This document shows positions 8,422 through 16,732 of a stretch of 64,000 bases of DNA, piece by piece. The notes under the pieces were generated by a model. That model searched no databases. It worked only from the letters and a program-made list of their open reading frames with translations, and had not been told where the DNA came from. The translations under genes and the position numbers were made by a program. This stretch comes from Microbacterium testaceum (GTDB lineage Bacteria > Actinomycetota > Actinomycetes > Actinomycetales > Microbacteriaceae): positions 1 through 64,000 of the forward strand of contig NZ_BJML01000006.1 in NCBI RefSeq assembly GCF_006539145.1. Direction: 5' to 3'. How positions within the stretch are numbered: the stretch's first letter is position 1; every line of letters starts with the position of its first letter.

Positions 8422-8844
8422 TCAGGGGGCGACGACGGACAGGGTGAAGCGGATCGTCTTGCCGTCGGGGCCCGTGAGGGTGGCGGCGGTCTTGCCGACA
8501 GCGTGCGGCAGGAAGCCGGGGCGGAACACCGAGCCCTCGGAAGGCCCTCCCGGCGAGAAGTCGGCGATCGCCACATCGGTCGTCGACCCGGTCCACTCGG
8601 CCTCGGTGCCGTCGGGGACGGCGAGCACGAGCGAGGTGCCGATCTTGACGGTGGCGTCTTTGCCGTCGAGGTCCTCGGGAGAGACGACCGTGGGCGCGAA
8701 GGCCTGGTCGTCCGCCGATGCGGAAGGACTCGGCGCTTGCGCCGCGGGTGCGACGGGAGTGTCGGATGCGGCGGGCGCGCAGCCCGTGAGCAGAACGCCG
8801 GCCGTCACGACCAGGGCGAGCCGAAGAGCGAGGGAGCGCTTCAC
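8422..8844 (-). CDS. Small putative lipoprotein
   Basis: A protein of 140 aa. The N terminus KRSLALRLALVVTAGVLLTGC is a lipoprotein signal with the lipidated Cys near residue 22. It is followed by an Ala/Pro/Ser linker and a beta-rich domain (EAEWTGSTTDVA; PGFLPHAVGKTAATLTGPDG) that resembles a single immunoglobulin-like or proteinase-inhibitor-like sandwich. GTG 8844 is chosen for the AAGAAGG ribosome-binding site 7 bases upstream. Function unknown; it is convergent with the ABC importer. Confidence 0.75.
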   Translation of the reverse strand: MKRSLALRLALVVTAGVLLTGCAPAASDTPVAPAAQAPSPSASADDQAFAPTVVSPEDLDGKDATVKIGTSLVLAVPDGTEAEWTGSTTDVAIADFSPGGPSEGSVFRPGFLPHAVGKTAATLTGPDGKTIRFTLSVVAP

Positions 8845-8936
8845 GAGGACCTTCTTCCGCGAGGAGGGGGACGGCCCGCGTCCCCGCTCGGATGCTAACC
8901 CGCGAAGTCTTTGATCGCGCCGAGCGCGCGCCGGGT

Positions 8937-9119
8937 TCAGTCGCCGAGAGGGATCTCTACCGAGGTCACCGACGAACCGCCGAGGTCGAGCAGCCCGGGC
9001 ACGGCCGCAGGCTGCTCGTCGTCGGGCAGGAGTTCGGCCCGGGTCTTCGGCCGCGCGGGTTCGCCGGGGAGCCCGGCCCACTCGCTCGGTTCCTCGGGTC
9101 GCTGTACGAAGAGTCCCAT
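8937..9119 (-). CDS. Small conserved-looking protein, 60 aa
   Basis: A protein of 60 aa rich in Pro, Glu and Asp (starts MGLFVQRPEEPSEWAGLPGE) without a signal or membrane segment. GGAGG stands 8 bases before the ATG, which argues that it is translated. It lies between the small lipoprotein and the esterase on the same strand. Similar small proteins occur in related bacteria to my recollection; no function is known. Confidence 0.65.
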   Translation of the reverse strand: MGLFVQRPEEPSEWAGLPGEPARPKTRAELLPDDEQPAAVPGLLDLGGSSVTSVEIPLGD

Positions 9120-9146
9120 GGAGCTATCCTCCCCCCGATCCGCGGC

Positions 9147-10061
9147 TCACGGCAGAGGGTGGGCTGTGAAGAAGGTTTCGATCAGGGTCGTCGCCGAGAT
9201 CGCCGTCTCGCCCGAGCCCGCCGCTCCCGGCCACACGTGCCCTCCCCCGTCGATCCGGTAGTGCACCAGGGCACCGCGGTCGTGGCATCCGGTCCACGTC
9301 TGCCTCTCGACTCCCGTCGCAACCGATTCCGAGCGCGGATCGGCGGCGCAGCCATTGCGCGTCGCCACCCGCGATAGCCAGAGCGACACCGGGGCGACGG
9401 TCGCGTCGTGCCGGATGCCGCCGTCGTAGGGGATGACGTCGTCGGCGGTGCCGTGGAACTCGATCACCGGCACCGGGGAGCCACTCGCGCACGGCGGATT
9501 GGTCGCGGGGTAGATCGCCCCGGAGACGACGGCGAAAGCGGCGATGCGTTCGGGGAGGGCGCACGACAGCAACGACACGAACCCGCCGCCGTTCGAGATC
9601 CCGGCGGCGAACACGCGTTTCGGGTCGATGCAGAGACGCGACTCCACGTCGTCGAGGAGGGCGGTGGTGAAGGCCACGTCGTCCTCGCCCGACGAGTACG
9701 GCGCCCCCTGCCAGCCGACGCCCGCCGCGGTGCTCGCCGCCTGCGGGTAGACGACGATCGCGCCGCTGCCGTCGAGGCCGCTGAGCTGCTCGAGCTGCCC
9801 GGGCGGCATGCGGTATCCGGCGAAGGCGAGGATGAGCGGCGTCGGAGTCTGCGCCGTCATCGTCGCCGGGACGTGCACGGTGTATCCACGGGCCGCGCCG
9901 TCGACCGTCACCGCGAGCGGGATGCTCATGCCCGGTTCCAGGGACGGATTCGCGTCGCAGCCGGATGCCGTGGGGGGCTCGCTCGTGCCCGCCCCGCATC
10001 CCGCCAGCACCGTGCCCGCCACGACCAGGGCGGCGAGGGCGACGAGCGGGCGGAGGCGCAT
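9147..10061 (-). CDS. LpqC-like secreted esterase/PHB depolymerase-family lipoprotein
   Basis: A protein of 304 aa with a lipoprotein signal (VAGTVLAGC, Cys22) and an alpha/beta-hydrolase domain of the feruloyl esterase/polyhydroxybutyrate depolymerase type. The nucleophile elbow is GISNGGG (about 175), the acid lies in FHGTADDVIPYDGG (about 215) and the catalytic His in GGGHVWPG near 280. The protein should act on ester substrates at the outer face of the membrane, as LpqC is thought to do. A TAGGAT -10 box ends 6 bases before the ATG, so its mRNA is probably leaderless. Confidence 0.88.
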   Translation of the reverse strand: MRLRPLVALAALVVAGTVLAGCGAGTSEPPTASGCDANPSLEPGMSIPLAVTVDGAARGYTVHVPATMTAQTPTPLILAFAGYRMPPGQLEQLSGLDGSGAIVVYPQAASTAAGVGWQGAPYSSGEDDVAFTTALLDDVESRLCIDPKRVFAAGISNGGGFVSLLSCALPERIAAFAVVSGAIYPATNPPCASGSPVPVIEFHGTADDVIPYDGGIRHDATVAPVSLWLSRVATRNGCAADPRSESVATGVERQTWTGCHDRGALVHYRIDGGGHVWPGAAGSGETAISATTLIETFFTAHPLP

Positions 10062-10142
10062 CGGGTCATCCTACGGTTCGCCCGCAACGGCGCGGAGAAG
10101 CCTCACGCATGCGGCCACCTGCGGCAGCCCCCATGGCACGCG

Positions 10143-10177
10143 AAAGGCCCGGGATCTTTCGATCACCGGGCCTTTTC
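10143..10177 (-). terminator. Terminator behind tRNA-Gln
   Basis: AAAGGCCCGG pairs with CCGGGCCTTT around a loop of about 14 bases. On the minus strand the stem starts about 7 bases after the tRNA 3' end and its descending arm ends in TTTC. Confidence 0.75.
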
Positions 10178-10183
10178 GCAAAG

Positions 10184-10255
10184 CTGGGGTACCTGGACTC
10201 GAACCAAGAACAACGGAACCAGAAACCGCCGTGTTGCCAATTACACCATACCCCA
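10184..10255 (-). tRNA. tRNA-Gln (anticodon CTG)
   Basis: The minus strand has acceptor TGGGGTA pairing with TACCCCA, discriminator G and no encoded CCA, 72 bases long. The anticodon loop TTCTGGT gives CTG. The top pair of the anticodon stem is a T-T mismatch beside the loop, tolerable in tRNA-Gln. The T arm is canonical. It sits beside gltX, whose product in actinobacteria also charges tRNA-Gln with glutamate. Confidence 0.93.
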
Positions 10256-10470
10256 ATGGCTTCGAGCCGTAACTCGTGCCGAGGATCAAGCTTACGTGAC
10301 GCGGAGCCATGCGCCAAACCGGGGCCCCGCCCCGCGCGTCCCGGGCGCGTCCAGGGCGGCCCGTCTCGAGGGCGCCGACCTCAGAGAACCGCGTGGAGAT
10401 CGGACCTCCGGCGGGAGAATCTTCGATCCGCGTCGCATGCTCCGAGTTCCGCTCCCCCGCGCGCCGGAAA

Positions 10471-10510
10471 CCAGCGATCCCCGCGACAGCGAAGTCGCAG
10501 GGATCGCTGG
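10471..10510 (-). terminator. Terminator of gltX
   Basis: CCAGCGATCC (10471-10480) pairs perfectly with GGATCGCTGG (10501-10510), and GCGAC/GTCGC extends the stem inward. It starts 6 bases beyond the gltX stop. The remaining bases from 10256 to 10470 show no gene. Confidence 0.75.
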
Positions 10511-10516
10511 GGCGTC

Positions 10517-12025
10517 TCAGCCCAGGTGCGCCACCAGCGCCTCGAGGCGACGGATCGACTCGGCCTTGCCGAGCAGTTCCATCGACTCGAACAGCGGCGG
10601 CGAGATGCGACGTCCGGTGAGGGCGACGCGGGGCGGACCGTAGGCCACGCGAGGCTTGAGCCCCAGGTCGTCGACGAGCGCACCCGACAGCGCCTCCTGG
10701 ACGGCAGCGGCGCTGAAGTCGTCGACCCCCTCAAGAGCGCGGACGGATGCCGCGAGCACCTCGGCCGCGTTCGCGGGAAGGCCCTTGAGCGCGTCCTCGG
10801 CGTAATCGACGTCGGAGACGAAGAGGAAGCCGAGCATGCCGGGGACCTCCCCCAGCAGCTGCACGCGCTCCTGCACGAGCGGCGCCGCCTGGGCGATGAT
10901 CGCGCGGTGCTCGTCGCTCGGCTGCTCGGCGATGTATCCCGCACCCGCGAGATAGGGGACGATCCGGGCGGCGAAGTCCTCGGCATCCAGCATCCGGATG
11001 TGGTCACCGTTGATGGCTTCGGCCTTCTTCTGGTCGAAGCGTGCGGGGTTGGGGTTCACGTCGGCGATGTCGAAGGCGGCGATCATCTCGTCGAGCGAGA
11101 AGACGTCGCGGTCGGCGGACAGCGACCAGCCGAGCAGCGAGAGGTAGTTCAGCAGCCCCTCGTGGATGAAGCCCTTCTCGCGCTGCAGGAACAGGTCGGC
11201 CTGCGGGTCGCGCTTGGAGAGCTTCTTGTTGCCGGTCTCGCCGAGCACGAGCGGCATGTGCCCGAACCGGGGCAGGTAATCGGTCACGCCGGCGTCGAGG
11301 AGGGCGCGGTACAGCGCGAGCTGACGGGCCGTGGACGGCATGAGGTCCTCCCCGCGGATGACGTGGGTGATCCCCATGAGCGCGTCGTCGACCGGGTTCA
11401 CGAAGGTGTAGAGCGGGATGCCGCCGGCGCGAACGATCACGAAGTCGGGGAACGAGCCCGCGGGGAAGGTCACCTCGCCGCGGATGAGGTCGACGAAGGT
11501 GAGGTCTTCGTCGGGAACGCGCACGCGCCACGCGGGCTCGCGCCCCTCGGCACGGAAGGCGGCCTTCTGCTCGTCGGTGAGGTCGCGGTCGTAGTTGTCG
11601 TAGCCGAGCTGCTTGGCGCGGCCGTTGGCCTCGTTGCGTGCGTCGATCTCTTCGGCGGTGGAGTAACTCTCGTACACCGCCCCCGCGGCGATGAGCTTGT
11701 CGAGCACGCCGCGGTAGATCTCGTGGCGCTGCGACTGGCGGTACGGCGCGTGCGGGCCGCCGACCTCGACGCCCTCGTCCCAATCGATGTTCATCCACCG
11801 CAGCGCCTCGAGGAGCTGCTGGTAGCTCTCTTCGCTGTCTCGCGCGGCGTCGGTGTCTTCGATACGGAAGACCAGCTTGCCGCCGTTGTGCCGGGCATAG
11901 GCCCAGTTGAACAGGACGGTGCGGATGAGACCGACGTGCGGCAACCCCGTGGGTGAGGGGCAGAAGCGGACGCGAACGTCGGCGCCGGTGGCGGTCGTGG
12001 TGCGGGGATCGGGCGTGGCAGACAT
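10517..12025 (-). CDS. gltX: Glutamyl-tRNA synthetase
   Basis: A class I synthetase of 502 aa. The HIGH-type motif is [13 protein letters not shown] (about 23-35) and the KMSKS-type motif is KLSKR near 262. It attaches glutamate to tRNA-Glu and, as in most actinobacteria lacking GlnRS, probably also to tRNA-Gln for later amidation by GatCAB; the neighbouring tRNA-Gln gene fits this. TAGGAT lies 7 bases before the ATG, suggesting a leaderless mRNA. The length is normal for the family. Confidence 0.97.
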   Translation of the reverse strand: MSATPDPRTTTATGADVRVRFCPSPTGLPHVGLIRTVLFNWAYARHNGGKLVFRIEDTDAARDSEESYQQLLEALRWMNIDWDEGVEVGGPHAPYRQSQRHEIYRGVLDKLIAAGAVYESYSTAEEIDARNEANGRAKQLGYDNYDRDLTDEQKAAFRAEGREPAWRVRVPDEDLTFVDLIRGEVTFPAGSFPDFVIVRAGGIPLYTFVNPVDDALMGITHVIRGEDLMPSTARQLALYRALLDAGVTDYLPRFGHMPLVLGETGNKKLSKRDPQADLFLQREKGFIHEGLLNYLSLLGWSLSADRDVFSLDEMIAAFDIADVNPNPARFDQKKAEAINGDHIRMLDAEDFAARIVPYLAGAGYIAEQPSDEHRAIIAQAAPLVQERVQLLGEVPGMLGFLFVSDVDYAEDALKGLPANAAEVLAASVRALEGVDDFSAAAVQEALSGALVDDLGLKPRVAYGPPRVALTGRRISPPLFESMELLGKAESIRRLEALVAHLG

Positions 12026-12035
12026 CCCCTCGATC

Positions 12036-12998
12036 CTATCGGCGGGCGCTGTCGCTTCCCGAGTGCCGCAGATGATCGGCCAGGATCTCGCCCACGACCT
12101 CGAGTGCGGCTCCGACCGCGGGCACGTGCTCGGCTCCCCGAGCGGTGATCACGTGCAGGGTCCGCGCTTCGGCGGCGGGCAGCCGGGGAGCAGCGATCCC
12201 CGACAGCATCGGGAGCGATGCCACGGCCATCCGCGGCAGGATCGCCATGCCCACCCCCTGGGCGACGAGGTTCTCGACGGCGATGAAGTTGTCGGTCTCG
12301 AACGCGATATCGGGCGTGAATCCGGCACGGCCGCACGCCTCGAGCAGGTGCCCGCGGCACTGCGGGCACCCCGCGATCCACCGCTCCCCCGCGAGTTGCG
12401 AGAGGTCGATGGGGTCGTGGGCGGCCGCGGGGTGGTCCGTGGGCACGACCACCACCGTGTCGTCGTCCCCGATGAGTCGGGACGAGAGTCCGGATGCCGC
12501 CGACTCCAGGTGTTCGCGTCGATCGCCCGGATAGCTGTAGATGAGCGCGATGTCGGCGCGATTCTCGCGCACGGCGGCGATGGCCTCGGGCGGCTCGGCC
12601 TCGACGAAGCTGATGGACACACCCGGCCGGCGAGCGGTCACGGCGGCGATGACGCGCGGAACGACCGTCGACGACGCCGACGGGAAGGCGGCGATCCGTA
12701 CGCGACCGGCCCGCAGACCACGCAGCTCGGCCAGGTCTCCGGCGGCGGCGTCGAGCGCCGTGGTGACGGCGGCCGCGTGACGGGCGAGCATCGACCCCGC
12801 CTCGGTGAGACGCACGCCTCGACCGACACGTTCGACGATCGGCATCCCGGCGCGCCTTTCGAGGCGGCGAAGCTGCTGGCTCACCGCGGGTTGACTGTAA
12901 CCGAGCGCTCGGGCAGCGGCGGTGATCGAACCGGTGTCGGCGATGGCCTTGACCACCCGCAGGGCGTTCGCGTCGAGGGAGTCGTCGATCTCGGCCAT
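12036..12998 (-). CDS. LysR-family transcriptional regulator
   Basis: A protein of 320 aa. The N-terminal LysR helix-turn-helix reads [36 protein letters not shown] (given here only as its location, about 10-45). The rest is the periplasmic-binding-like effector domain. ATG 12998 is chosen over the upstream frame start at 13037 because TTATGT lies 6 bases before it (leaderless pattern) and the family usually begins there. It is divergent from the class V aminotransferase, which it probably controls. Confidence 0.9.
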   Translation of the reverse strand: MAEIDDSLDANALRVVKAIADTGSITAAARALGYSQPAVSQQLRRLERRAGMPIVERVGRGVRLTEAGSMLARHAAAVTTALDAAAGDLAELRGLRAGRVRIAAFPSASSTVVPRVIAAVTARRPGVSISFVEAEPPEAIAAVRENRADIALIYSYPGDRREHLESAASGLSSRLIGDDDTVVVVPTDHPAAAHDPIDLSQLAGERWIAGCPQCRGHLLEACGRAGFTPDIAFETDNFIAVENLVAQGVGMAILPRMAVASLPMLSGIAAPRLPAAEARTLHVITARGAEHVPAVGAALEVVGEILADHLRHSGSDSARR

Positions 12999-13004
12999 TC
13001 CCAC

Positions 13005-13039
13005 ACATAAGCAGAGGTGATGGTTCTCATGCAACACCT
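13005..13039. promoter_or_regulatory. Divergent control region, LysR gene/aminotransferase
   Basis: The 80-base gap holds TTATGT as the -10 of the LysR gene (complement of 13005-13010) and an interrupted inverted repeat AGGTG (13015-13019)/CACCT (13035-13039). LysR regulators bind imperfect dyads in such gaps. The match is weak. Confidence 0.3.
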
Positions 13040-13078
13040 GTTCTAGTGCAATGTCAGGCGCGAGGCGATCCTGGTTTC

Positions 13079-14167
13079 ATGAGCAGCCTCGCCTCGCACT
13101 TCGCCGGTGGCCGCGACTACCTCGCGGCCTGCACCCTCGGCCTGCCCTCGCGCGCCACGGTGGCCGCGGTCCGCGCCGACCTCGAGTCCGCGGCATCCGG
13201 ACGCCCCGATGTCGTCGCCGCGTCGCAGGCCGTCGAAGAGGCGCGGGCCTCGTTCGCGCACCTCGTGAGCTCCCCGGTCGGTGACGTCGCGATCGGCTCG
13301 CAGACGTCGGTGCAGGTCGCACTCCTCGCCGCCGCCGCACCCGACGGCGCCGAGGTGCTGTGCGCCGAGGGCGACTTCTCGTCTCTCATCGCCCCCTTCG
13401 CTCACGCGGGCCGGCGCGTACGCCTGCGCACCGCTCCCCTGCACGAGCTCGCCGCCGCGATCTCACCCGACACCTGGCTCGTGGCATTCTCGCTCGTGCA
13501 GTCGGCGACCGGAGAGGTCGCGGACGCCGCGCGCATCGCCGCCGCAGCGGCTCGCAGCGGCGCCCGCACGCTGTGCGACCTGACACAGGCCGCCGGATGG
13601 CTCCCGGTCGACGCGACGATGTTCGACGCGACCGTCTGCCACGCCTACAAGTGGCTCTGCTGCCCGCGCGGGGTGTCGTTCCTCACCCTCGCGCCCGCCT
13701 TCGCGAGCGAGATCCGCCCCGTGCAGGCCGGGTGGTACTCGGGCGACGACCCGTGGGCGTCGTGCTACGGCACCGGCGGCCCGCTCGCCCCCGACGCTCG
13801 TCGATTCGACGTCTCGCCCGCATGGCAGGCGTTCGTCGGAGCGGCACCGGCCCTGGCCCTGTTCGCCGACGCCGACATCACCGCGACCTACGCCCACGTC
13901 ACGAGCCTGGCCGCCCGCTTTCGCGACGGATTGGGCCTGGAGCAGCCCGAGCGTCCCTCGGCGATCGTGACCTGGCCGGATGCCACGGGCGAAGCGCTCG
14001 CGCAGCTCACGGCCCACGGGATCACGGCGTCGGGCCGCGCGGGCCGCGCCCGCGTGGCGTTCCACGTCTTCAACGACGAACTCGACGTCGATCGCGCGCT
14101 GCACGCGCTCGGCGTGCGTGGCGCCGAGGACCTGTCGCCGTTCGACGGTCTGGTCTACGCGATCTGA
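13079..14167 (+). CDS. Class V aminotransferase-fold PLP enzyme
   Basis: A protein of 362 aa. The PLP-binding Lys is in CHAYKWL near residue 193, preceded by the Asp of LCDLTQAAGW that contacts the pyridine ring and by the QxxxG turn of the class V fold. It most resembles isopenicillin-N epimerase/cysteine desulfurase-like proteins of unknown substrate. It lacks an obvious NifS/SufS active-site Cys loop; the two Cys after the PLP Lys (KWLCCPRG) are in the wrong place for that. ATG 13079 has only a weak ribosome-binding site; GTG 13046 in the same frame is the alternative. Divergent from a LysR regulator. Confidence 0.82.
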   Translation: MSSLASHFAGGRDYLAACTLGLPSRATVAAVRADLESAASGRPDVVAASQAVEEARASFAHLVSSPVGDVAIGSQTSVQVALLAAAAPDGAEVLCAEGDFSSLIAPFAHAGRRVRLRTAPLHELAAAISPDTWLVAFSLVQSATGEVADAARIAAAAARSGARTLCDLTQAAGWLPVDATMFDATVCHAYKWLCCPRGVSFLTLAPAFASEIRPVQAGWYSGDDPWASCYGTGGPLAPDARRFDVSPAWQAFVGAAPALALFADADITATYAHVTSLAARFRDGLGLEQPERPSAIVTWPDATGEALAQLTAHGITASGRAGRARVAFHVFNDELDVDRALHALGVRGAEDLSPFDGLVYAI

Positions 14168-14213
14168 AAGACGCGTCTCACAGCTCGGACGCCTCGACCG
14201 TCGCCGCTACGAC

Positions 14214-15485
14214 TCACGCGACGCCCGAGGACTGGCGCGAGCGGACGACGACCGCGCCCACGCAGACGGCGGCGACCGGCACCAGCGCCCAGAGCGCGAG
14301 ACCGTCGTAGCCGACCGCCCCGAGGACCAGGCCGGCCAGTACCGAGCCCGCGGCCGCACACGCCGTCATGAGCGTGTCGCTCCGGCCCTGACGGCGCGGG
14401 CGAAGCGAGAGAGGCGTCGCCTCGGTCAACAGGGCCGAACCCGAGACGGTGGCCGCGCTCCAGCCGAGACCGAGCAGCACGAGGGCCACGAGCACCCCGG
14501 CCTGCGAGTCGGGCAGTAGCGCCGCGACAGCCAGCGACGCCGCGAGCAGTACCTGGCCGAGGACGATGACGCCGACGCGCCCGACGCGGTCGGCGAGAAC
14601 ACCGAAGACGGGCGAGAGCCCGTACATTCCGAACACGTGCGCGGAGATCGTGATGCCGACGGCGAGGGTCACGGCATCCGGAGCGACGATGTGCGAGAGG
14701 TGGACCGGAGTCATCGCCATGACCGAGGCCATGGTCACGTGCGACGCCGCGACGGCCAACATCGCGAATCGCGCGACACCCGGTCGGTCGGCCTGGGGAG
14801 CGGGAGCGGTGACGGATGCCGAGGCCTCCCGCTCGACGCGTTGGGCCAACAGCAACGGGTCGGGTCGCAGCACGAGCACGTACAGCGCGAACGCGCAGAC
14901 CTGGGCCGCGAACGAGAAGAGGTAGGCGCCGGTCAGGCGCGGCATCCCGATGCTGGCCCCGATGAGCTCGCCGGGCGCGAGCAGGAGCGGGCCGACGACC
15001 CCGCCGACGGTCGTCGCCCAGACGACCGTCGCCAGGTCGCGCCCGCGGCGGGCGGTACTCGCGAGGTCGGTGGCGGCGAAACGCGACTGCAGGGTCGCGG
15101 CGTTCCCCGCGCCGATGAGGGCGATTCCGACGAGCAGCAGCGGGAACAGGCGGAGTGCGGCGGCCGCGATGACCACGGCGATGCCGATCAGGGCCGCGAC
15201 GTTTCCCGTGGTGAGCGCCACACGCCGACCACGACGACCGGCCAGGCGAGCCAGCGGGATCGCGGTGAGAGCCGCGCCAAGGGTGACCGAGGCCGTGGCG
15301 AGGCCCGACAGGGCCTCCTGCCCCGATAGGTCAGCGGCGAGCAGTGCCCCGAGCGAGAGGGTCGCCCCGAAAGCGACGCCCGTGAGCACCTGGCCCGCGG
15401 CGAGCACCCGGACCGTCCGGCGCTGGGTGACGGCGAGGTCGCGCTCGGTGAGCGCGGCGCCCGCCGCCACAGGGGAGTCAGGCAT
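14214..15485 (-). CDS. MFS transporter
   Basis: A protein of 423 aa with about 12 hydrophobic helices. The motif LARLAGRRGRRVALTTGN after helix 2 is the MFS loop 2-3 signature, and VFGVLADRVGRVGVIV its C-half counterpart. It is probably a proton-driven exporter of a small molecule. ATG 15485 overlaps the end of the FAH-family gene by 8 bases, so the two are co-transcribed. It converges on the class V aminotransferase with a 46-base gap. Confidence 0.87.
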   Translation of the reverse strand: MPDSPVAAGAALTERDLAVTQRRTVRVLAAGQVLTGVAFGATLSLGALLAADLSGQEALSGLATASVTLGAALTAIPLARLAGRRGRRVALTTGNVAALIGIAVVIAAAALRLFPLLLVGIALIGAGNAATLQSRFAATDLASTARRGRDLATVVWATTVGGVVGPLLLAPGELIGASIGMPRLTGAYLFSFAAQVCAFALYVLVLRPDPLLLAQRVEREASASVTAPAPQADRPGVARFAMLAVAASHVTMASVMAMTPVHLSHIVAPDAVTLAVGITISAHVFGMYGLSPVFGVLADRVGRVGVIVLGQVLLAASLAVAALLPDSQAGVLVALVLLGLGWSAATVSGSALLTEATPLSLRPRRQGRSDTLMTACAAAGSVLAGLVLGAVGYDGLALWALVPVAAVCVGAVVVRSRQSSGVA

Positions 15486-16245
15486 CGCGCGCCGTGTTGC
15501 GCAGGATGCCGATGCCACTCACCTCGACCTCGACGGTGTCGCCGGCCTCGAACGGACCGACGCCGGCCGGCGTGCCCGTGAGGATGAGGTCGCCGGGGAG
15601 GAGCGTGAACACCGCGGAGGCGTACGCGACGAGCGCGCCGATGCCGTGGATCATGTCGGAGACCGGGCCCTGCTGACGCACCTCGCCGTTGACGCGCGTG
15701 GTGATCGCCGCGGAGTCGAGGTCGAGATCGGTCTCGATGACGGGCCCGACGGGGCAGAAGGTGTCGAATCCCTTGGCGCGCGACCACTGACCGTCGGTGC
15801 GTTGCAGGTCGCGAGCCGTGATGTCGTTGGCGACGGTGTAGCCGAAGATGTAGTCACTGGCGCGCTCAGCGGAAACGTTCTTCGCGATACGGCCGATCAC
15901 GACGGCGAGCTCGCCCTCGTAGTCGGTGTGCGAGCTCAGGCTCGTGGGGCGCACGATCACGTCGTTCGGCCCGATGACCGACGTGTTCGGCTTGAGGAAC
16001 ATAAGCGGTTCGGCCGGTGCCTCGCCGCCCATCTCCGCGGCGTGGTCGTGGTAGTTCTTGCCGATGCAGACGACCTTCGAACGCGGGATCACCGGCGCGA
16101 GCAGGGCCGCATCGGCGAGCGGGACGCGCTCCCCCGTCGTCTCGAACCCGGCGAACATCGGGTCTCCGGCGAGGACCACGAGTTCGCCGTCGTCGACGAT
16201 CCCGTAGCGAAGGGCATCCTGGTAGCTGAATCGAGCGATCTTCAC
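15478..16245 (-). CDS. Fumarylacetoacetate hydrolase family protein
   Basis: A protein of 255 aa, the size of the single-domain FAH family (HpcE C-half, fumarylpyruvate hydrolase and similar). Signatures include CIGKNYHDHAAEMG, the metal ligands in HTDYEGELAVVIG and LLPGDLILTGTPAGVG. It should cleave or decarboxylate a 2,4-dioxo acid using Mg or Mn; the substrate is not clear. The GTG start is 6 bases behind TAGGCT (complement of 16252-16257), a leaderless pattern. The MFS gene follows in the same transcript. Confidence 0.88.
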   Translation of the reverse strand: MKIARFSYQDALRYGIVDDGELVVLAGDPMFAGFETTGERVPLADAALLAPVIPRSKVVCIGKNYHDHAAEMGGEAPAEPLMFLKPNTSVIGPNDVIVRPTSLSSHTDYEGELAVVIGRIAKNVSAERASDYIFGYTVANDITARDLQRTDGQWSRAKGFDTFCPVGPVIETDLDLDSAAITTRVNGEVRQQGPVSDMIHGIGALVAYASAVFTLLPGDLILTGTPAGVGPFEAGDTVEVEVSGIGILRNTARDA

Positions 16246-16344
16246 GGAGCCAGCCTATCCGCGGCCCCCGACATCCCACCGCGTCCGCCGAGGCCTCACC
16301 CACGCTCAACCACCCGCATGTGCGCCCGACGTGGCGCCGCTCCC

Positions 16345-16419
16345 CCACGCATAAACGCGATCCGCGCTCATAAACACGCGCACCACGCGTTTTTCGCCGC
16401 AGATCGCGTTTATGCGTGG
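16345..16419. repeat. Inverted-repeat element, CATAAACGCGATC family, copy 1
   Basis: Perfect 18-base arms (16345-16362 and 16402-16419) surround an inner, partly decayed second stem. The first 40 bases are identical to copy 2 at 16561. It lies in the 487-base gap between ilvE and the FAH-family gene, which otherwise holds only repeats and the ilvE terminator. Confidence 0.8.
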
Positions 16420-16465
16420 AACCCGCTGCCGCTCCCCCACGCTCGACACACGACAACCGCGCCGG

Positions 16466-16556
16466 GCGCCGCTACCCCGGGCGTCACGCCGCGCGACGCC
16501 ACCCCGTGCGCCGCTACCCCGGGCGTCACGCCGCACGCCGCCACCCCAGGCGCCGC
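16466..16556. repeat. GC-rich degenerate tandem array
   Basis: A 27-base block starting GCGCCGCTACCCCGGGCG occurs exactly at 16466-16492 and 16508-16534 (period 42), and shorter variants (GCGCCGCCACCCC) follow to about 16556. The array separates the two inverted-repeat elements. No long open frame of codon-like quality follows the repeats. Confidence 0.75.
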
Positions 16557-16560
16557 CACC

Positions 16561-16634
16561 CCACGCATAAACGCGATCCGCGCTCATAAACACGCGCACC
16601 CCGCGTTTATGAGCGCAGATCGCGTTTATACACG
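16561..16634. repeat. Inverted-repeat element, CATAAACGCGATC family, copy 2
   Basis: The outer arms 16561-16578 and 16618-16634 match except for the last few bases, and the inner arm GCGCTCATAAA (16580-16590) pairs perfectly with 16606-16616. The element can thus fold into one nearly continuous hairpin of about 34 pairs. Copy 1 keeps the outer stem but has lost the inner one. Confidence 0.8.
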
Positions 16635-16687
16635 CTCGTCGGGCCAGGACCCCACCGCACGCCGTCGCGGACGGTGAGCGGATACGA

Positions 16688-16720
16688 CGGAGGGACCCCC
16701 GGCATCCGGGAGCCCCTCCG
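16688..16720 (-). terminator. Terminator of ilvE
   Basis: CGGAGGG (16688-16694) pairs with CCCTCCG (16714-16720), with an inner CCCGG/CCGGG stem enclosing GGCATCC. It lies 13 bases beyond the ilvE stop. Confidence 0.65.
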
Positions 16721-16732
16721 TGTGCGCGACGC

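Noticed and set aside
16466-16556. GC-rich repeat array considered as CRISPR
   Set aside because: Units are adjacent variants with no unique spacers of constant length, and no cas genes are present.
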